NCBI GenBank assembly: GCA_001772985.1
Contig: MEVN01000005.1
Span: 13,270-36,699, forward strand
Reading direction: 5' to 3'
Source: a candidate division WWE3 bacterium RIFCSPLOWO2_12_FULL_36_10
GTDB lineage: Bacteria; Patescibacteriota; WWE3; UBA101185; UBA10185
Length of the DNA stretch: 23,430 bases
The notes beneath the pieces were generated by a model that made no database searches, was not told the DNA's origin, and saw only the letters and a program-made list of their open reading frames with translations. The position numbers were made by a program, and so were the translations under genes. Shown here piece after piece: positions 12,312-20,383 of the stretch (the stretch's first letter is position 1; each line of letters begins with the position of its first letter).

Positions 12312-14345
12312 TCAATTATTTCCTATTAATTTTGTATTCATTGTTCCAAATTTTCTTTCTAACTCATGATATTCACTGATTTTTGGATAGTACTGTTGCG
12401 CGGTCATTTTTGCAAGTTCCAAAAGCTTTAGATCCGATATATCCGCTATTTTAAATTTCTTGTAACCGTGCTGTATTGTACCAAATATATCCCCCCTGCC
12501 CCGCATTTTCATGTCTATTTCTGCAAGTTCAATGCCAGAATCTATACTTTCAAGGTATTTTAACCGCTTGAATGCAGTATTTGAGTAATTTGACATAAAT
12601 AACAAGCAAAAAGCTTCTCCTCCCTTTCTCCCAACCCTTCCTCTTAGTTGATGTAGTGAAGCAAGGCCATATCTCTCAGCACTTTCTATAATTATTATTT
12701 CGGCTTCCGGAATATCAACACCCACTTCAATAACAGGTGTTGAAACTAATACTCTTATTTCACCTGTCCGAAACTTTTGAATAATCTTGTCTTTCTCTAA
12801 TGATTTCATTTTGCCATGTAAAAGCCCCATTTTTACATTCTTAAAAACACCTGATTTTAATTGTTCAAACTCTTTTTTTGCTGATTTTATATTTTCTAAG
12901 TTTTCAATTTCCGACTCTTCAATAAACGGACAAACAATAAAAACTTGGCCCTTCTTTATTGAGCTTAGTTTTTTTAAAATCCATTCATACGAACTGCTTC
13001 TTTTTTCTTCTGGAACAACCCATGTTTTAATTTCTTTGTTTAAATGAGGGCCTGTTTTTAAAGCTGAAATAGACAAATCTCCATATAAAGTTAACGCAAG
13101 TGTACGCGGAATAGGTGTTGCAGTCATTGAAAGAAAGTGCGGAATTTTTCCTCGGGAGCTTGTACCCATAAGTTTAATTTTTTCTCTTTGTTCAACTCCA
13201 AATCTATGCTGTTCGTCAACAACCACAAGTCCTATATTTTTATACTCTTCAGAAAACAAAATTGCATGAGTTCCAATTAGCACGTCCCAGCCATCATCCA
13301 GATTCCTTTTTGCTGAAGTTACTAAAGATATTCTAATTCTAGTTTTGTCAAAAAGCATTTTAAATGTTTCAAAATGCTGAGTTGCAAGTATTTCCGTTGG
13401 GGCAAGATAAAGAGTTTTATATCCGTTAAGATAAGCGAAATATGAAGAAATAACGGCAACAACAGTTTTTCCGCTTCCAACATCGCCTTCTAAAAGCCGA
13501 TTCATAGGAACAGTTTTTGACATATCGTTTAGGGTTTCAATGCAAGCTTCTTTTTGCCATGTAGTTAGGTTATAAGGCAAGGTTTGAATAAATGATTCAA
13601 CATTGGTATTAAGTTTATCAATGCGCATTTTTACACCGGAATTGTTACTATTCCAATTTGATTTCCTTTCTTCTACTTTTAAAAGTTCAAGAAAAAATTC
13701 ATCAAAAGAAAGTCTGTGCTTTGCAGTTTTAACATCATATTCAGTAATTGGAAAATGAATTTTATTTAACGCATCGTTTAATCCGATCAATTTATTCTTA
13801 ATTAAAATATTTAGAGGGAGAAAATCTTTTATATCTCCCAAAATACGTATGACGTCGTTATTTCTAGCTCGTAGCCACTTGGATGAAATTCCAGTTGTTT
13901 CAGGATAAACAGGAACTAGTCTTCCTGTATTTATATTATTTCTTTCGGCTTTTTCAAATTCAGGACTCATTAAGCCAATCTTGTTTCCAATTGCTTGTAC
14001 GTTCCCGCTAAAATTAAATTCTTCCCCAATCGTAAGCTGCTTTTTTATAAAGTGGCTATTAAACCAAATTAGATCCATTTTTCCTGTTTCATCAAAAACT
14101 CTAGCTTTTGTAAGCCTTTTCCCGCTTCTTGTGAATATGTTGTCAACACGTTCAATTCTGGCTCTTACTGTAGCAGATGTATAAGCCATTAAATCTTTAA
14201 TTTTAAAGAATTTGCTGTAATCTTGATATCTAAAGGGTAAATGGTAAATTAAATCTTCTACGGTTTTAATCCCAAGTTTTTCTAATAGTTTTTTTGATTT
14301 TGGTCCAACACCCGGTACTTCAATTATGTTTGATGATAAATTCAT
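12312..14345 (-). CDS. recG: ATP-dependent DNA helicase RecG
   Basis: A 677-residue RecG, which remodels stalled replication forks and branched DNA. Order seen: an N-terminal helix-hairpin-helix-like stretch (EVPGVGPKSKKLLEKLGI), the OB-fold wedge domain (YTSATVRARIERVD ... FNFSGNV), then superfamily 2 helicase motifs: LLEGDVGSGKTVVA (Walker A), VVVDEQHRFGV (DEQH box), MTATPIPRTLALT, and a C-terminal helicase half with STPVIEVGVDIPEA and QLRGRVGRKG. Length is normal. It starts at an ATGA overlap with the small membrane ORF upstream and runs directly into rsmD. Confidence 0.97.
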   Translation of the reverse strand: MNLSSNIIEVPGVGPKSKKLLEKLGIKTVEDLIYHLPFRYQDYSKFFKIKDLMAYTSATVRARIERVDNIFTRSGKRLTKARVFDETGKMDLIWFNSHFIKKQLTIGEEFNFSGNVQAIGNKIGLMSPEFEKAERNNINTGRLVPVYPETTGISSKWLRARNNDVIRILGDIKDFLPLNILIKNKLIGLNDALNKIHFPITEYDVKTAKHRLSFDEFFLELLKVEERKSNWNSNNSGVKMRIDKLNTNVESFIQTLPYNLTTWQKEACIETLNDMSKTVPMNRLLEGDVGSGKTVVAVISSYFAYLNGYKTLYLAPTEILATQHFETFKMLFDKTRIRISLVTSAKRNLDDGWDVLIGTHAILFSEEYKNIGLVVVDEQHRFGVEQREKIKLMGTSSRGKIPHFLSMTATPIPRTLALTLYGDLSISALKTGPHLNKEIKTWVVPEEKRSSSYEWILKKLSSIKKGQVFIVCPFIEESEIENLENIKSAKKEFEQLKSGVFKNVKMGLLHGKMKSLEKDKIIQKFRTGEIRVLVSTPVIEVGVDIPEAEIIIIESAERYGLASLHQLRGRVGRKGGEAFCLLFMSNYSNTAFKRLKYLESIDSGIELAEIDMKMRGRGDIFGTIQHGYKKFKIADISDLKLLELAKMTAQQYYPKISEYHELERKFGTMNTKLIGNN

Positions 14346-14479
14346 CCTAAGTATGGTAGAACAGATGTAGCGAGAAGTGATAACGCAGCAACAATAATAA
14401 AAATCTTATAAAAAAATCTGTGTTTTCTTGCCCATTTAAAAAATTTTCTAACTAATTTTAATATAATCTCTCTTTCCAA
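14342..14479 (-). CDS. Small membrane protein candidate between tyrS and recG
   Basis: A 45-residue frame not related to any family I can name. With a TTG start at 14479 it overlaps the end of tyrS by 32 nt and ends in a TGA that overlaps the recG ATG (ATGA). It reads as a basic amphipathic N terminus (KLVRKFFKWARKHRFFYK) followed by one hydrophobic helix (IFIIVAALSLLATSVLPYL), the pattern of a small single-pass membrane protein. The otherwise empty 102-bp gap is in this frame, and ATGA coupling is used throughout the window, which supports it. No ATG or clear ribosome-binding site is seen, so it could also be chance. Confidence 0.45.
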   Translation of the reverse strand: MEREIILKLVRKFFKWARKHRFFYKIFIIVAALSLLATSVLPYLG

Positions 14480-15665
14480 ACTTGATTACGTCCCCTGATT
14501 TAAAAGTAAATTCAGCATTTGGATCTGAAATTATCTTTTCATTCACTTCAACGCCACCCTGTTGAATTACTCTTTTCACATCGCTTGTTGAAACTTTGCC
14601 GGTTAGGGAATTTGATATGAATCTAAAAAGTTGAATTTTCTCGTAGCTATTAAATGCTTCATTTAATTTTATTTCAGTAGTATTTGCATCAGTTAGTTCC
14701 CTATTTTGTACACCTCTTTCAAAATTTTGTTCTGCAACCAATGCCAATTTTTCACCGTGATAAAACGTCGTTATTTCTTTCGCTAGCCTTTTTTTGAAGG
14801 CCATTGGATTCTCGCCGTTTTTCACTGCTAATTTCATTTCTTCAATTTCTTTCATTGGAACTCTTGTTGCAAGTTCAAAATATTCAAAAATTACATCATC
14901 AATAATTGACATAATTTTCCCATACATGCTATTTGCGTCATCGGAAACAGGAATAAAGTTTTTAAGACTTTTACCCATTGGTCTTCCATCGCTTCCAGTT
15001 AGAAGTTTCATTACAACAGCGGATTGAGGTTTTAAGCCAAAAACAGGCATTAACTTTCTTCCGGCCAGCAAGTTAAAAGTTTGATCGGTTCCTCCAAACT
15101 CAACATCACATTTTAATGCGACCGAGTCATAGCCCTGCATCAAAGGGTATAAAAATTCATCCATACCGATAGGACTTTTTTTATTAAACCTTTGCGCAAA
15201 GGCTTCTCTTTCAAGCATTTGGGCAATCGTAAATTGTTTTGAAAGATTTATTACGTCATTAAAATTAAGTTTTGTAAGCCACTCTGAATTATGTCTAATT
15301 TCTGTTTGATCGGAAAAAACGGTTTTAAAAAATTGTTCCTTGTAGTTTCTTTCATCAGCACTTATATTTAAAGAATCCTTCTCCGCCCGCATATCAACTT
15401 TGTCCGAATGATCGCCCACTAGTGTAGTAAAATCTCCGATTATTAAAGTTACTTTATGTCCAAGTTCCTGAAAATCTCTAAGTTTTCTGTGCACTACAGT
15501 ATGGCCTAGATGTAATAATGGTCCTGTGACATCCGTGCCTAATTTTAAGTGTAATTGTTTTCCCAAAAGTAGTTTTTCTCTTAATTCATCTGTTGTGTAA
15601 ATTTCGCGAACGCCTCGAGTTAGAATTTCATTAATTTTATCTTTGTCTGTACTGATTTTTTGCAT
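14448..15665 (-). CDS. tyrS: Tyrosyl-tRNA synthetase
   Basis: A 405-residue class I synthetase. The start at 15665 (MQKISTDKDK) is preferred over the in-frame GTG at 15698, which lies in the inverted repeat, because a TG-G-TATCCT box ends 6 nt before this ATG. HIGH motif: HLGH at residues 52-55. Tyrosine and adenylate region: MQGYDSVALKCDVEFGGTDQTFNLLAGR, typical of TyrRS rather than TrpRS. The KMSKS loop reads PMGKS (229-233), so the first Lys is Pro while the second is kept. A C-terminal S4 RNA-binding domain follows (about 345-405, TSDVKRVIQQGGVEVN). It diverges from the PBP gene and shares an inverted repeat with it. Confidence 0.95.
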   Translation of the reverse strand: MQKISTDKDKINEILTRGVREIYTTDELREKLLLGKQLHLKLGTDVTGPLLHLGHTVVHRKLRDFQELGHKVTLIIGDFTTLVGDHSDKVDMRAEKDSLNISADERNYKEQFFKTVFSDQTEIRHNSEWLTKLNFNDVINLSKQFTIAQMLEREAFAQRFNKKSPIGMDEFLYPLMQGYDSVALKCDVEFGGTDQTFNLLAGRKLMPVFGLKPQSAVVMKLLTGSDGRPMGKSLKNFIPVSDDANSMYGKIMSIIDDVIFEYFELATRVPMKEIEEMKLAVKNGENPMAFKKRLAKEITTFYHGEKLALVAEQNFERGVQNRELTDANTTEIKLNEAFNSYEKIQLFRFISNSLTGKVSTSDVKRVIQQGGVEVNEKIISDPNAEFTFKSGDVIKFGKRDYIKIS

Positions 15666-15671
15666 ATCAAT

Positions 15672-15680
15672 AGGATACCA
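15672..15680 (-). promoter_or_regulatory. Extended -10 promoter of tyrS
   Basis: On the minus strand TG-G-TATCCT ends 6 nt before the tyrS ATG (15665). TATCCT matches consensus at four of six positions. The shared upstream repeat (15689-15709) covers its -35 region. Confidence 0.5.
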
Positions 15681-15688
15681 TAAAGGAT

Positions 15689-15854
15689 TAGGTTTCACCC
15701 AGTTCCACCTGAAAAATCCCCATCACTTTAATGTCTTATTTTCTGATTCAAATAAACACCGCGTTATTGCAACAAGATTAATCATTAAATTATTATCCAT
15801 AAAACAAAAAGCTGTCATATCAATTGAATTTAGGGTGGAGCTGGGTGAAACCTA
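15689..15854. repeat. Inverted repeat between the divergent tyrS and PBP promoters
   Basis: Arms at 15689-15709 and 15834-15854 match at 20 of 21 positions in opposite orientation (outer part TAGGTTTCACCCAG, inner TCCACC), with 124 bp between. Read toward each gene, both have the same motif, GGTGGA-x-CTGGGTGAAACCTA, just upstream of the -10: 4 bp away for the PBP gene and 11 bp away for tyrS. The centre holds no gene and no recognised motif. It could be a shared pair of regulator sites or the ends of a small inserted element. Confidence 0.75.
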
Positions 15855-15855
15855 G

Positions 15856-15864
15856 TGATATAAT
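15856..15864 (+). promoter_or_regulatory. Consensus extended -10 promoter of the PBP gene
   Basis: TG-A-TATAAT is a perfect extended -10 and ends 6 nt before the ATG at 15871, so the transcript should begin at the start codon. One arm of the inverted repeat ends two bases upstream. Confidence 0.7.
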
Positions 15865-15870
15865 CTATTG

Positions 15871-18474
15871 ATGAACTTTAGAAATCTTAAAAAACTGCTT
15901 AAACTGCGAGGTTTTGACAGGTCAAAAACCCTTCTTTATTTAACATATTTGTCTTCCTTCACACTTTTTGCGCTTTTGGGAGGAATAATTTTTCTTGTAA
16001 TAATATTTGCAATTTTTTCACGACAGTTGCCAAATCCAAATCAGCTTTTAAATAGAAGTACAGACCTTTCAACTAAACTTTTAGATAGAAACGGTGTTCC
16101 GATTTTTGAAGTATTTGGAGAAAAAAACAGAAGTATAATTACTTTGGATAAAGTTACACCAAACATTGTTCACGCAACTTTATCGGTTGAGGACGCAGGT
16201 TTTTATAGTCATCAGGGCATTGATTTAAGAGGAATACTAAGAGCTGTAAAAAATACACTTCTGGGGAATGGATTACAGGGCGGATCAACAATTACACAGC
16301 AGGTAGTAAAAAACGCTTTATTAACACAAGACAGGACAATTTCAAGAAAAATTAAAGAATTTATATTGTCTTTGCAGTTAGAAAATAAATATTCTAAGGA
16401 TCAAATCCTACAAATGTATTTAAATGAGACCCCATATGGTGGGCAGAATTATGGAGTATTAACTGCCTCAAAAGTGTATTTTGATGTAGATCCTTCAAAT
16501 CTTAGTGTTGCTCAATCCGCATTTTTGGCGGGACTTCCGCAAAGGCCAAGTTATTACTCCCCTTATAGCTCAAATCCAAGCGCAGGTCTTGAAAGAAAAG
16601 ACTACGTTTTGTATTTAATGAAGGAAAGAGGATGGCTTGACGTAAATGGCGTGAGGCACTATTTGAGTAAAGAAGATTATCTTAAAGCAAGGACAGAGAA
16701 ATTAGTATTTAAGTCGTCCACACAGTCTTTCAAAGCTCCCCACTTTGTATTTTATGTTAAGCAATTGCTGGCTGATTTATACGGAGAAGATGAAGTTGAG
16801 CAGGGAGGGCTTATTGTGAAGACTTCGATAGATTTAAAAACGCAGGAACTTGCAGAAAAAATCGTAAAAGAAGAAGTGGATAAAGCAAAGACATTAAACG
16901 TGGGGAATGGCGCCCTTGTGGCTATTGATCCAAAAACAGGCGAAATACTGGCTATGGTTGGCTCTAAGGACTATTTTGGCAAACTTGAGCCGGAAGGATG
17001 TGCTTCCGGTACCACCGGCGTTGGAAGTTGTGATTTTGAGCCTAATTTTAACGTTTCTATAGCGAAAAGACAGCCGGGGTCGTCTATTAAGCCCTTAACA
17101 TACGCAACTATGCTTACACATGGATATACCGCATCATTCCCATTTTTAGACGTTCCAACGGTATTTTTAAAGGCTGACGCGGGCAAGGATTATAAACCTG
17201 TAAACTACGATGGGAAATTTAGAGGTCCAATGTCTTTAAGAAAATCATTAGGTAATTCACTTAATTTACCGGCAGTTAAAGCACTAAAAATAGTGGGAGT
17301 AGATCAGCTTTTGGATACTGCCAAGAAAATGGGTATAAAAACTCTAACTAATTCCGCAAGGTATGGTTTAGCTTTAACTTTAGGCGGAGGCGAAACAAAA
17401 TTACTAGAAATGACTGGCGCTTTTGCAACATTTTCGGCTAAAGGAGTCCACAGAGATCCGATCGCAATTTTAGAAGTACGAGATTCTGCCGGAAAGTTAG
17501 TTTATAAACATCAGGATAATGGAGGTGATAAGGTATTGGGAGAAGATGTAGCCTTTATTATTTCGGATATTTTATCAGACGATGGAGCAAGATCCGACGC
17601 TTTTGGATCTGGTAGTTTACTTAATATTCCGGGTCGAAGAGTTGCTGTAAAAACCGGAACAACCGATGATAGAAGAGATAATTATTTTATGGCTTTTACT
17701 CCTTCTATTTCACTTGGAGTTTGGGTTGGGAATAATAACAATGAGCCTATGAATCAGTACGTTTCTTCCGGAATTACAGGAGCAACGCCAATTGGTCACA
17801 GATTTCTAGTAGATTATTTAAAAGACAAGCAGTTTGATAAATTTGAACCTCCTAAAAATGTTAAAAAAATTACAGTTGATGAGGTAACAGGTATGTTGCC
17901 GTTTAAGGACGAGAAAACAAGACCGGAATGGTTTATAAGCGGTACAGAGCCAACTGCAATCAGTGAATGGTACAAAGAATTGGAAATATGTAAATCCGAT
18001 GGAAAGATTGCAAATGATTCATGCAAAAAAGCTGATAAAACCAAGGTTAAGACATTTATTAAATTAACAGCGGAACTTCCTGAGTGGCAGGCTGACGTGG
18101 ATAAGTGGGTTAAGGAGCATTATGCAGACGATAGTAAGTATTTTACGCCCACAACTACATCAAAACTCTACTTTGACGACGATGGAAATCCAAAAGAAGA
18201 CGGAGATCCGAGTGTAGAAATTGTAGGAAGAAAAGACGGAGACGTTGTGCCCCTTTCTTTTAGACTTGAAGCGGAAGTTTCATCTCCACACACAATAACT
18301 AAGGTACGAATTTATCTTGACGGAAACCAGATAACAACAGATACCTCCATTCCATATGGGTACGACTTTGTGTTTACTGTTGATCAGAAAGGCGATCACG
18401 AGTTTGAGGTTAGAGCAGAAGATAGCAAAGGGAAAGAAGGCAGTACAAAAATAAAGCTTAAAGTATCAGACTAA
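15871..18474 (+). CDS. Class A penicillin-binding protein (bifunctional peptidoglycan synthase)
   Basis: An 867-residue PBP1A-type enzyme that polymerises and crosslinks cell-wall glycan. The start ATG at 15871 is preferred to the TTG just before it. Order: basic cytoplasmic tail; membrane helix (about 21-50); glycosyltransferase 51 domain with catalytic Glu107 in SVEDAGFYSHQGID, GGSTITQQ at 138-144 and NETPYGGQNYG; linker; transpeptidase with SSIK (Ser404 and Lys407), SLN (463-465) and KTG (594-596). All catalytic motifs are intact. After about residue 775 comes a beta-rich Ig-like domain (VEIVGRKDGDVVPLSFRLEA ... HEFEVRAEDSKGKEGS) that may bind wall or surface partners. It is monocistronic and convergent with pheT, one base apart. 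Confidence 0.95.
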   Translation: MNFRNLKKLLKLRGFDRSKTLLYLTYLSSFTLFALLGGIIFLVIIFAIFSRQLPNPNQLLNRSTDLSTKLLDRNGVPIFEVFGEKNRSIITLDKVTPNIVHATLSVEDAGFYSHQGIDLRGILRAVKNTLLGNGLQGGSTITQQVVKNALLTQDRTISRKIKEFILSLQLENKYSKDQILQMYLNETPYGGQNYGVLTASKVYFDVDPSNLSVAQSAFLAGLPQRPSYYSPYSSNPSAGLERKDYVLYLMKERGWLDVNGVRHYLSKEDYLKARTEKLVFKSSTQSFKAPHFVFYVKQLLADLYGEDEVEQGGLIVKTSIDLKTQELAEKIVKEEVDKAKTLNVGNGALVAIDPKTGEILAMVGSKDYFGKLEPEGCASGTTGVGSCDFEPNFNVSIAKRQPGSSIKPLTYATMLTHGYTASFPFLDVPTVFLKADAGKDYKPVNYDGKFRGPMSLRKSLGNSLNLPAVKALKIVGVDQLLDTAKKMGIKTLTNSARYGLALTLGGGETKLLEMTGAFATFSAKGVHRDPIAILEVRDSAGKLVYKHQDNGGDKVLGEDVAFIISDILSDDGARSDAFGSGSLLNIPGRRVAVKTGTTDDRRDNYFMAFTPSISLGVWVGNNNNEPMNQYVSSGITGATPIGHRFLVDYLKDKQFDKFEPPKNVKKITVDEVTGMLPFKDEKTRPEWFISGTEPTAISEWYKELEICKSDGKIANDSCKKADKTKVKTFIKLTAELPEWQADVDKWVKEHYADDSKYFTPTTTSKLYFDDDGNPKEDGDPSVEIVGRKDGDVVPLSFRLEAEVSSPHTITKVRIYLDGNQITTDTSIPYGYDFVFTVDQKGDHEFEVRAEDSKGKEGSTKIKLKVSD

Positions 18475-18475
18475 G

Positions 18476-20383
18476 CTATTTACGTATTTTTATTCCAAAT
18501 TTATCTTCAAGACCTCTAATTAATGATTCCTTTATTTCAGTTATCCCTTTTTCATTCACAAATTTTAATCTAAATGTTATAGCTTTTTTACCCAGCCCAA
18601 TTGTCGAATCCTCGTATTCATCGAGTATTTCAAGTCCAATTATTCTATCGTCGAAGTTATTAACAAAATTTATTATATCTCCGGCACTTTTTCCAATTTC
18701 CAAAATTAAAGACAAATCTTCCTCTGATGTATTTATAAACTCATCCACAACTTTAATATTATTTTTCAAAGCACAAAGCAAGTTTTCTGTAAATAAAGAA
18801 AATGAGTTAAATCTAATTTCTCCAAGCAGTAAACTTCCTTGATAAATACTATTTTTGTCGTCGTGTTTTTTAATGTTTATATTATTAATATCCAATTCGT
18901 GAAAGAGCCCAAATAATAAACTTTGTATATATTTACTTTTTTCTCTCAAATTAGAATTCTTTTCATAAATAACCTCAACTACCCTAACCTCTTTCAAGTC
19001 CTCAAATTTATCGCCTTCTTTTAAGTAAATTTTACCAACTTCAAAAATACCAGCCTCAAAGATTTTATGTTTTGCGTAGGTATTAATAATTGGGAATAAC
19101 GTATCGTACATATTTGTTCTTAGTGCGTCCTGCTCGGAGTTTTGTGAGTTTTCTAGTCTTATCTGTTTAAAATCATTAATATCTGAAGCAACAAGCGGAT
19201 TTGTAATATGTTCATGAAGTCCAAGCTTTATTAAAGAGTCTCTTATTTTTTCCTCAAATTTAAGTATTTCCGGTGTTAAATCTTTTGGTGGCGCAGTATT
19301 TATTTTGGCGTTTGGAATATTTTCGAAATTGTAAACTCTTAAAATATCCGAAACAATATCGTCTTCTACGCTAAAATCTGTTCTAAAGTAAGGCACTTCA
19401 ACTGTGAGCTCTTCGGCCGATTCTTCCAGTAATCTATATCCGAAACTTTCAAGAGTCATTTTTACAGCTGATATACTAAATTCAATTCCGCTTATTTTCA
19501 TTATTCTGTCTAAACGAATTTTTGAAACATTTAACGCTGATTTTTTTGGATAATAGTCAAAATTTTCATAATATTCTCCTTCCGCCAGCTCTAAAATTAA
19601 GTACGCAGCTCTTTCTAGCGCCAATTGAGTTCCGGCCGGGTGCAAAAATTTATCGTACCTTAAAACCGTTTCATTGTGAATTTTATATTTTCTTGCGGTT
19701 TTTCTTACCAAAGATTGGTCGTAATTTCCTGCGTCTAGAATTATATCGGTTGTTGATTCTGTAATTGCAGTTTCTTTCCCGCCAACTATCCCGCCTATTG
19801 TAATAGGCTTATCGTTTTGGGCTAAAATAAATACAGAAGGATCGAGTATAATCTTTGTCCCGTCCAATGTTGTTATTTCTTCTCCTTTTTTTGCCATTCT
19901 AATTACAATTTCCCGCGCGTCAAATTTAGAAAGGTCTTGGGCATGCATTGGCTGGCCATACTCAACCATTACAAAATTTGTTATATCAACAACATTATTT
20001 ATTGAGGGAATTCCGTATAATTCAAGCCTTTCCGAAAGCCACTTAGGTGATTTTGCAACTTTTATACCTCTAAAAACCCTTGTATTAAACCTGTTTACAA
20101 CTTTCGGACATTCAACTTTAATTTCAACTCCTCCGCCATCCTTTCCTTTTTCCGTATGTCTTTGCGGAAGTTTCAGTTCTTTTTTTTCTATTGCCGATAA
20201 ATCTCTCGCGCAACCAATAACCGAAAGCCAATCAGATCGATCAAATCTATGTTCAAGCTCAAGAACATTATTTTCAATTGGTTTTTCAAGCATTAAACCC
20301 AAAGCCGTAAATGACTCTGCAATTTCTTTTGGAGTTTTATCTATATCTAAGTAGTCTTTTAGCCAAACTAAAGGAATTTTCAT
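18476..20383 (-). CDS. pheT: Phenylalanyl-tRNA synthetase beta subunit lacking the OB-fold domain
   Basis: A 635-residue PheT; typical bacterial forms are near 800. The B1 part starts MKIPLVWLKDYLDI ... ALGLMLEKP and runs almost directly into VLELEHRFDRSDWLSVIGCARDLSA, so the tRNA-binding OB-fold (B2), normally inserted there, is missing. The B3/B4 editing domain is present (NNVVDITNFVMVEYGQPMHA, LDGTKIILD, GGIVGGKET), then B5 (about 285-355), the catalytic-like core, and a C-terminal FDX-ACB domain (EILDEYEDSTIGLGKKAITF). PheT forms an alpha2-beta2 enzyme with PheS and edits Tyr-tRNA(Phe). It overlaps pheS by ATGA (20380-20383). Confidence 0.95.
   Translation of the reverse strand: MKIPLVWLKDYLDIDKTPKEIAESFTALGLMLEKPIENNVLELEHRFDRSDWLSVIGCARDLSAIEKKELKLPQRHTEKGKDGGGVEIKVECPKVVNRFNTRVFRGIKVAKSPKWLSERLELYGIPSINNVVDITNFVMVEYGQPMHAQDLSKFDAREIVIRMAKKGEEITTLDGTKIILDPSVFILAQNDKPITIGGIVGGKETAITESTTDIILDAGNYDQSLVRKTARKYKIHNETVLRYDKFLHPAGTQLALERAAYLILELAEGEYYENFDYYPKKSALNVSKIRLDRIMKISGIEFSISAVKMTLESFGYRLLEESAEELTVEVPYFRTDFSVEDDIVSDILRVYNFENIPNAKINTAPPKDLTPEILKFEEKIRDSLIKLGLHEHITNPLVASDINDFKQIRLENSQNSEQDALRTNMYDTLFPIINTYAKHKIFEAGIFEVGKIYLKEGDKFEDLKEVRVVEVIYEKNSNLREKSKYIQSLLFGLFHELDINNINIKKHDDKNSIYQGSLLLGEIRFNSFSLFTENLLCALKNNIKVVDEFINTSEEDLSLILEIGKSAGDIINFVNNFDDRIIGLEILDEYEDSTIGLGKKAITFRLKFVNEKGITEIKESLIRGLEDKFGIKIRK

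Noticed and set aside
15832..15846. T-box riboswitch for tyrS (AGGGTGGAGC resembles the T-box core)
   Set aside because: It lies on the PBP side and strand, lacks the rest of the T-box (ACCGCG), and has no terminator; tyrS itself appears leaderless.
15643..15855. Plus-strand ORF across the tyrS-PBP gap
   Set aside because: It runs antisense into tyrS and through the inverted repeat, with no ribosome-binding site and no recognisable protein.
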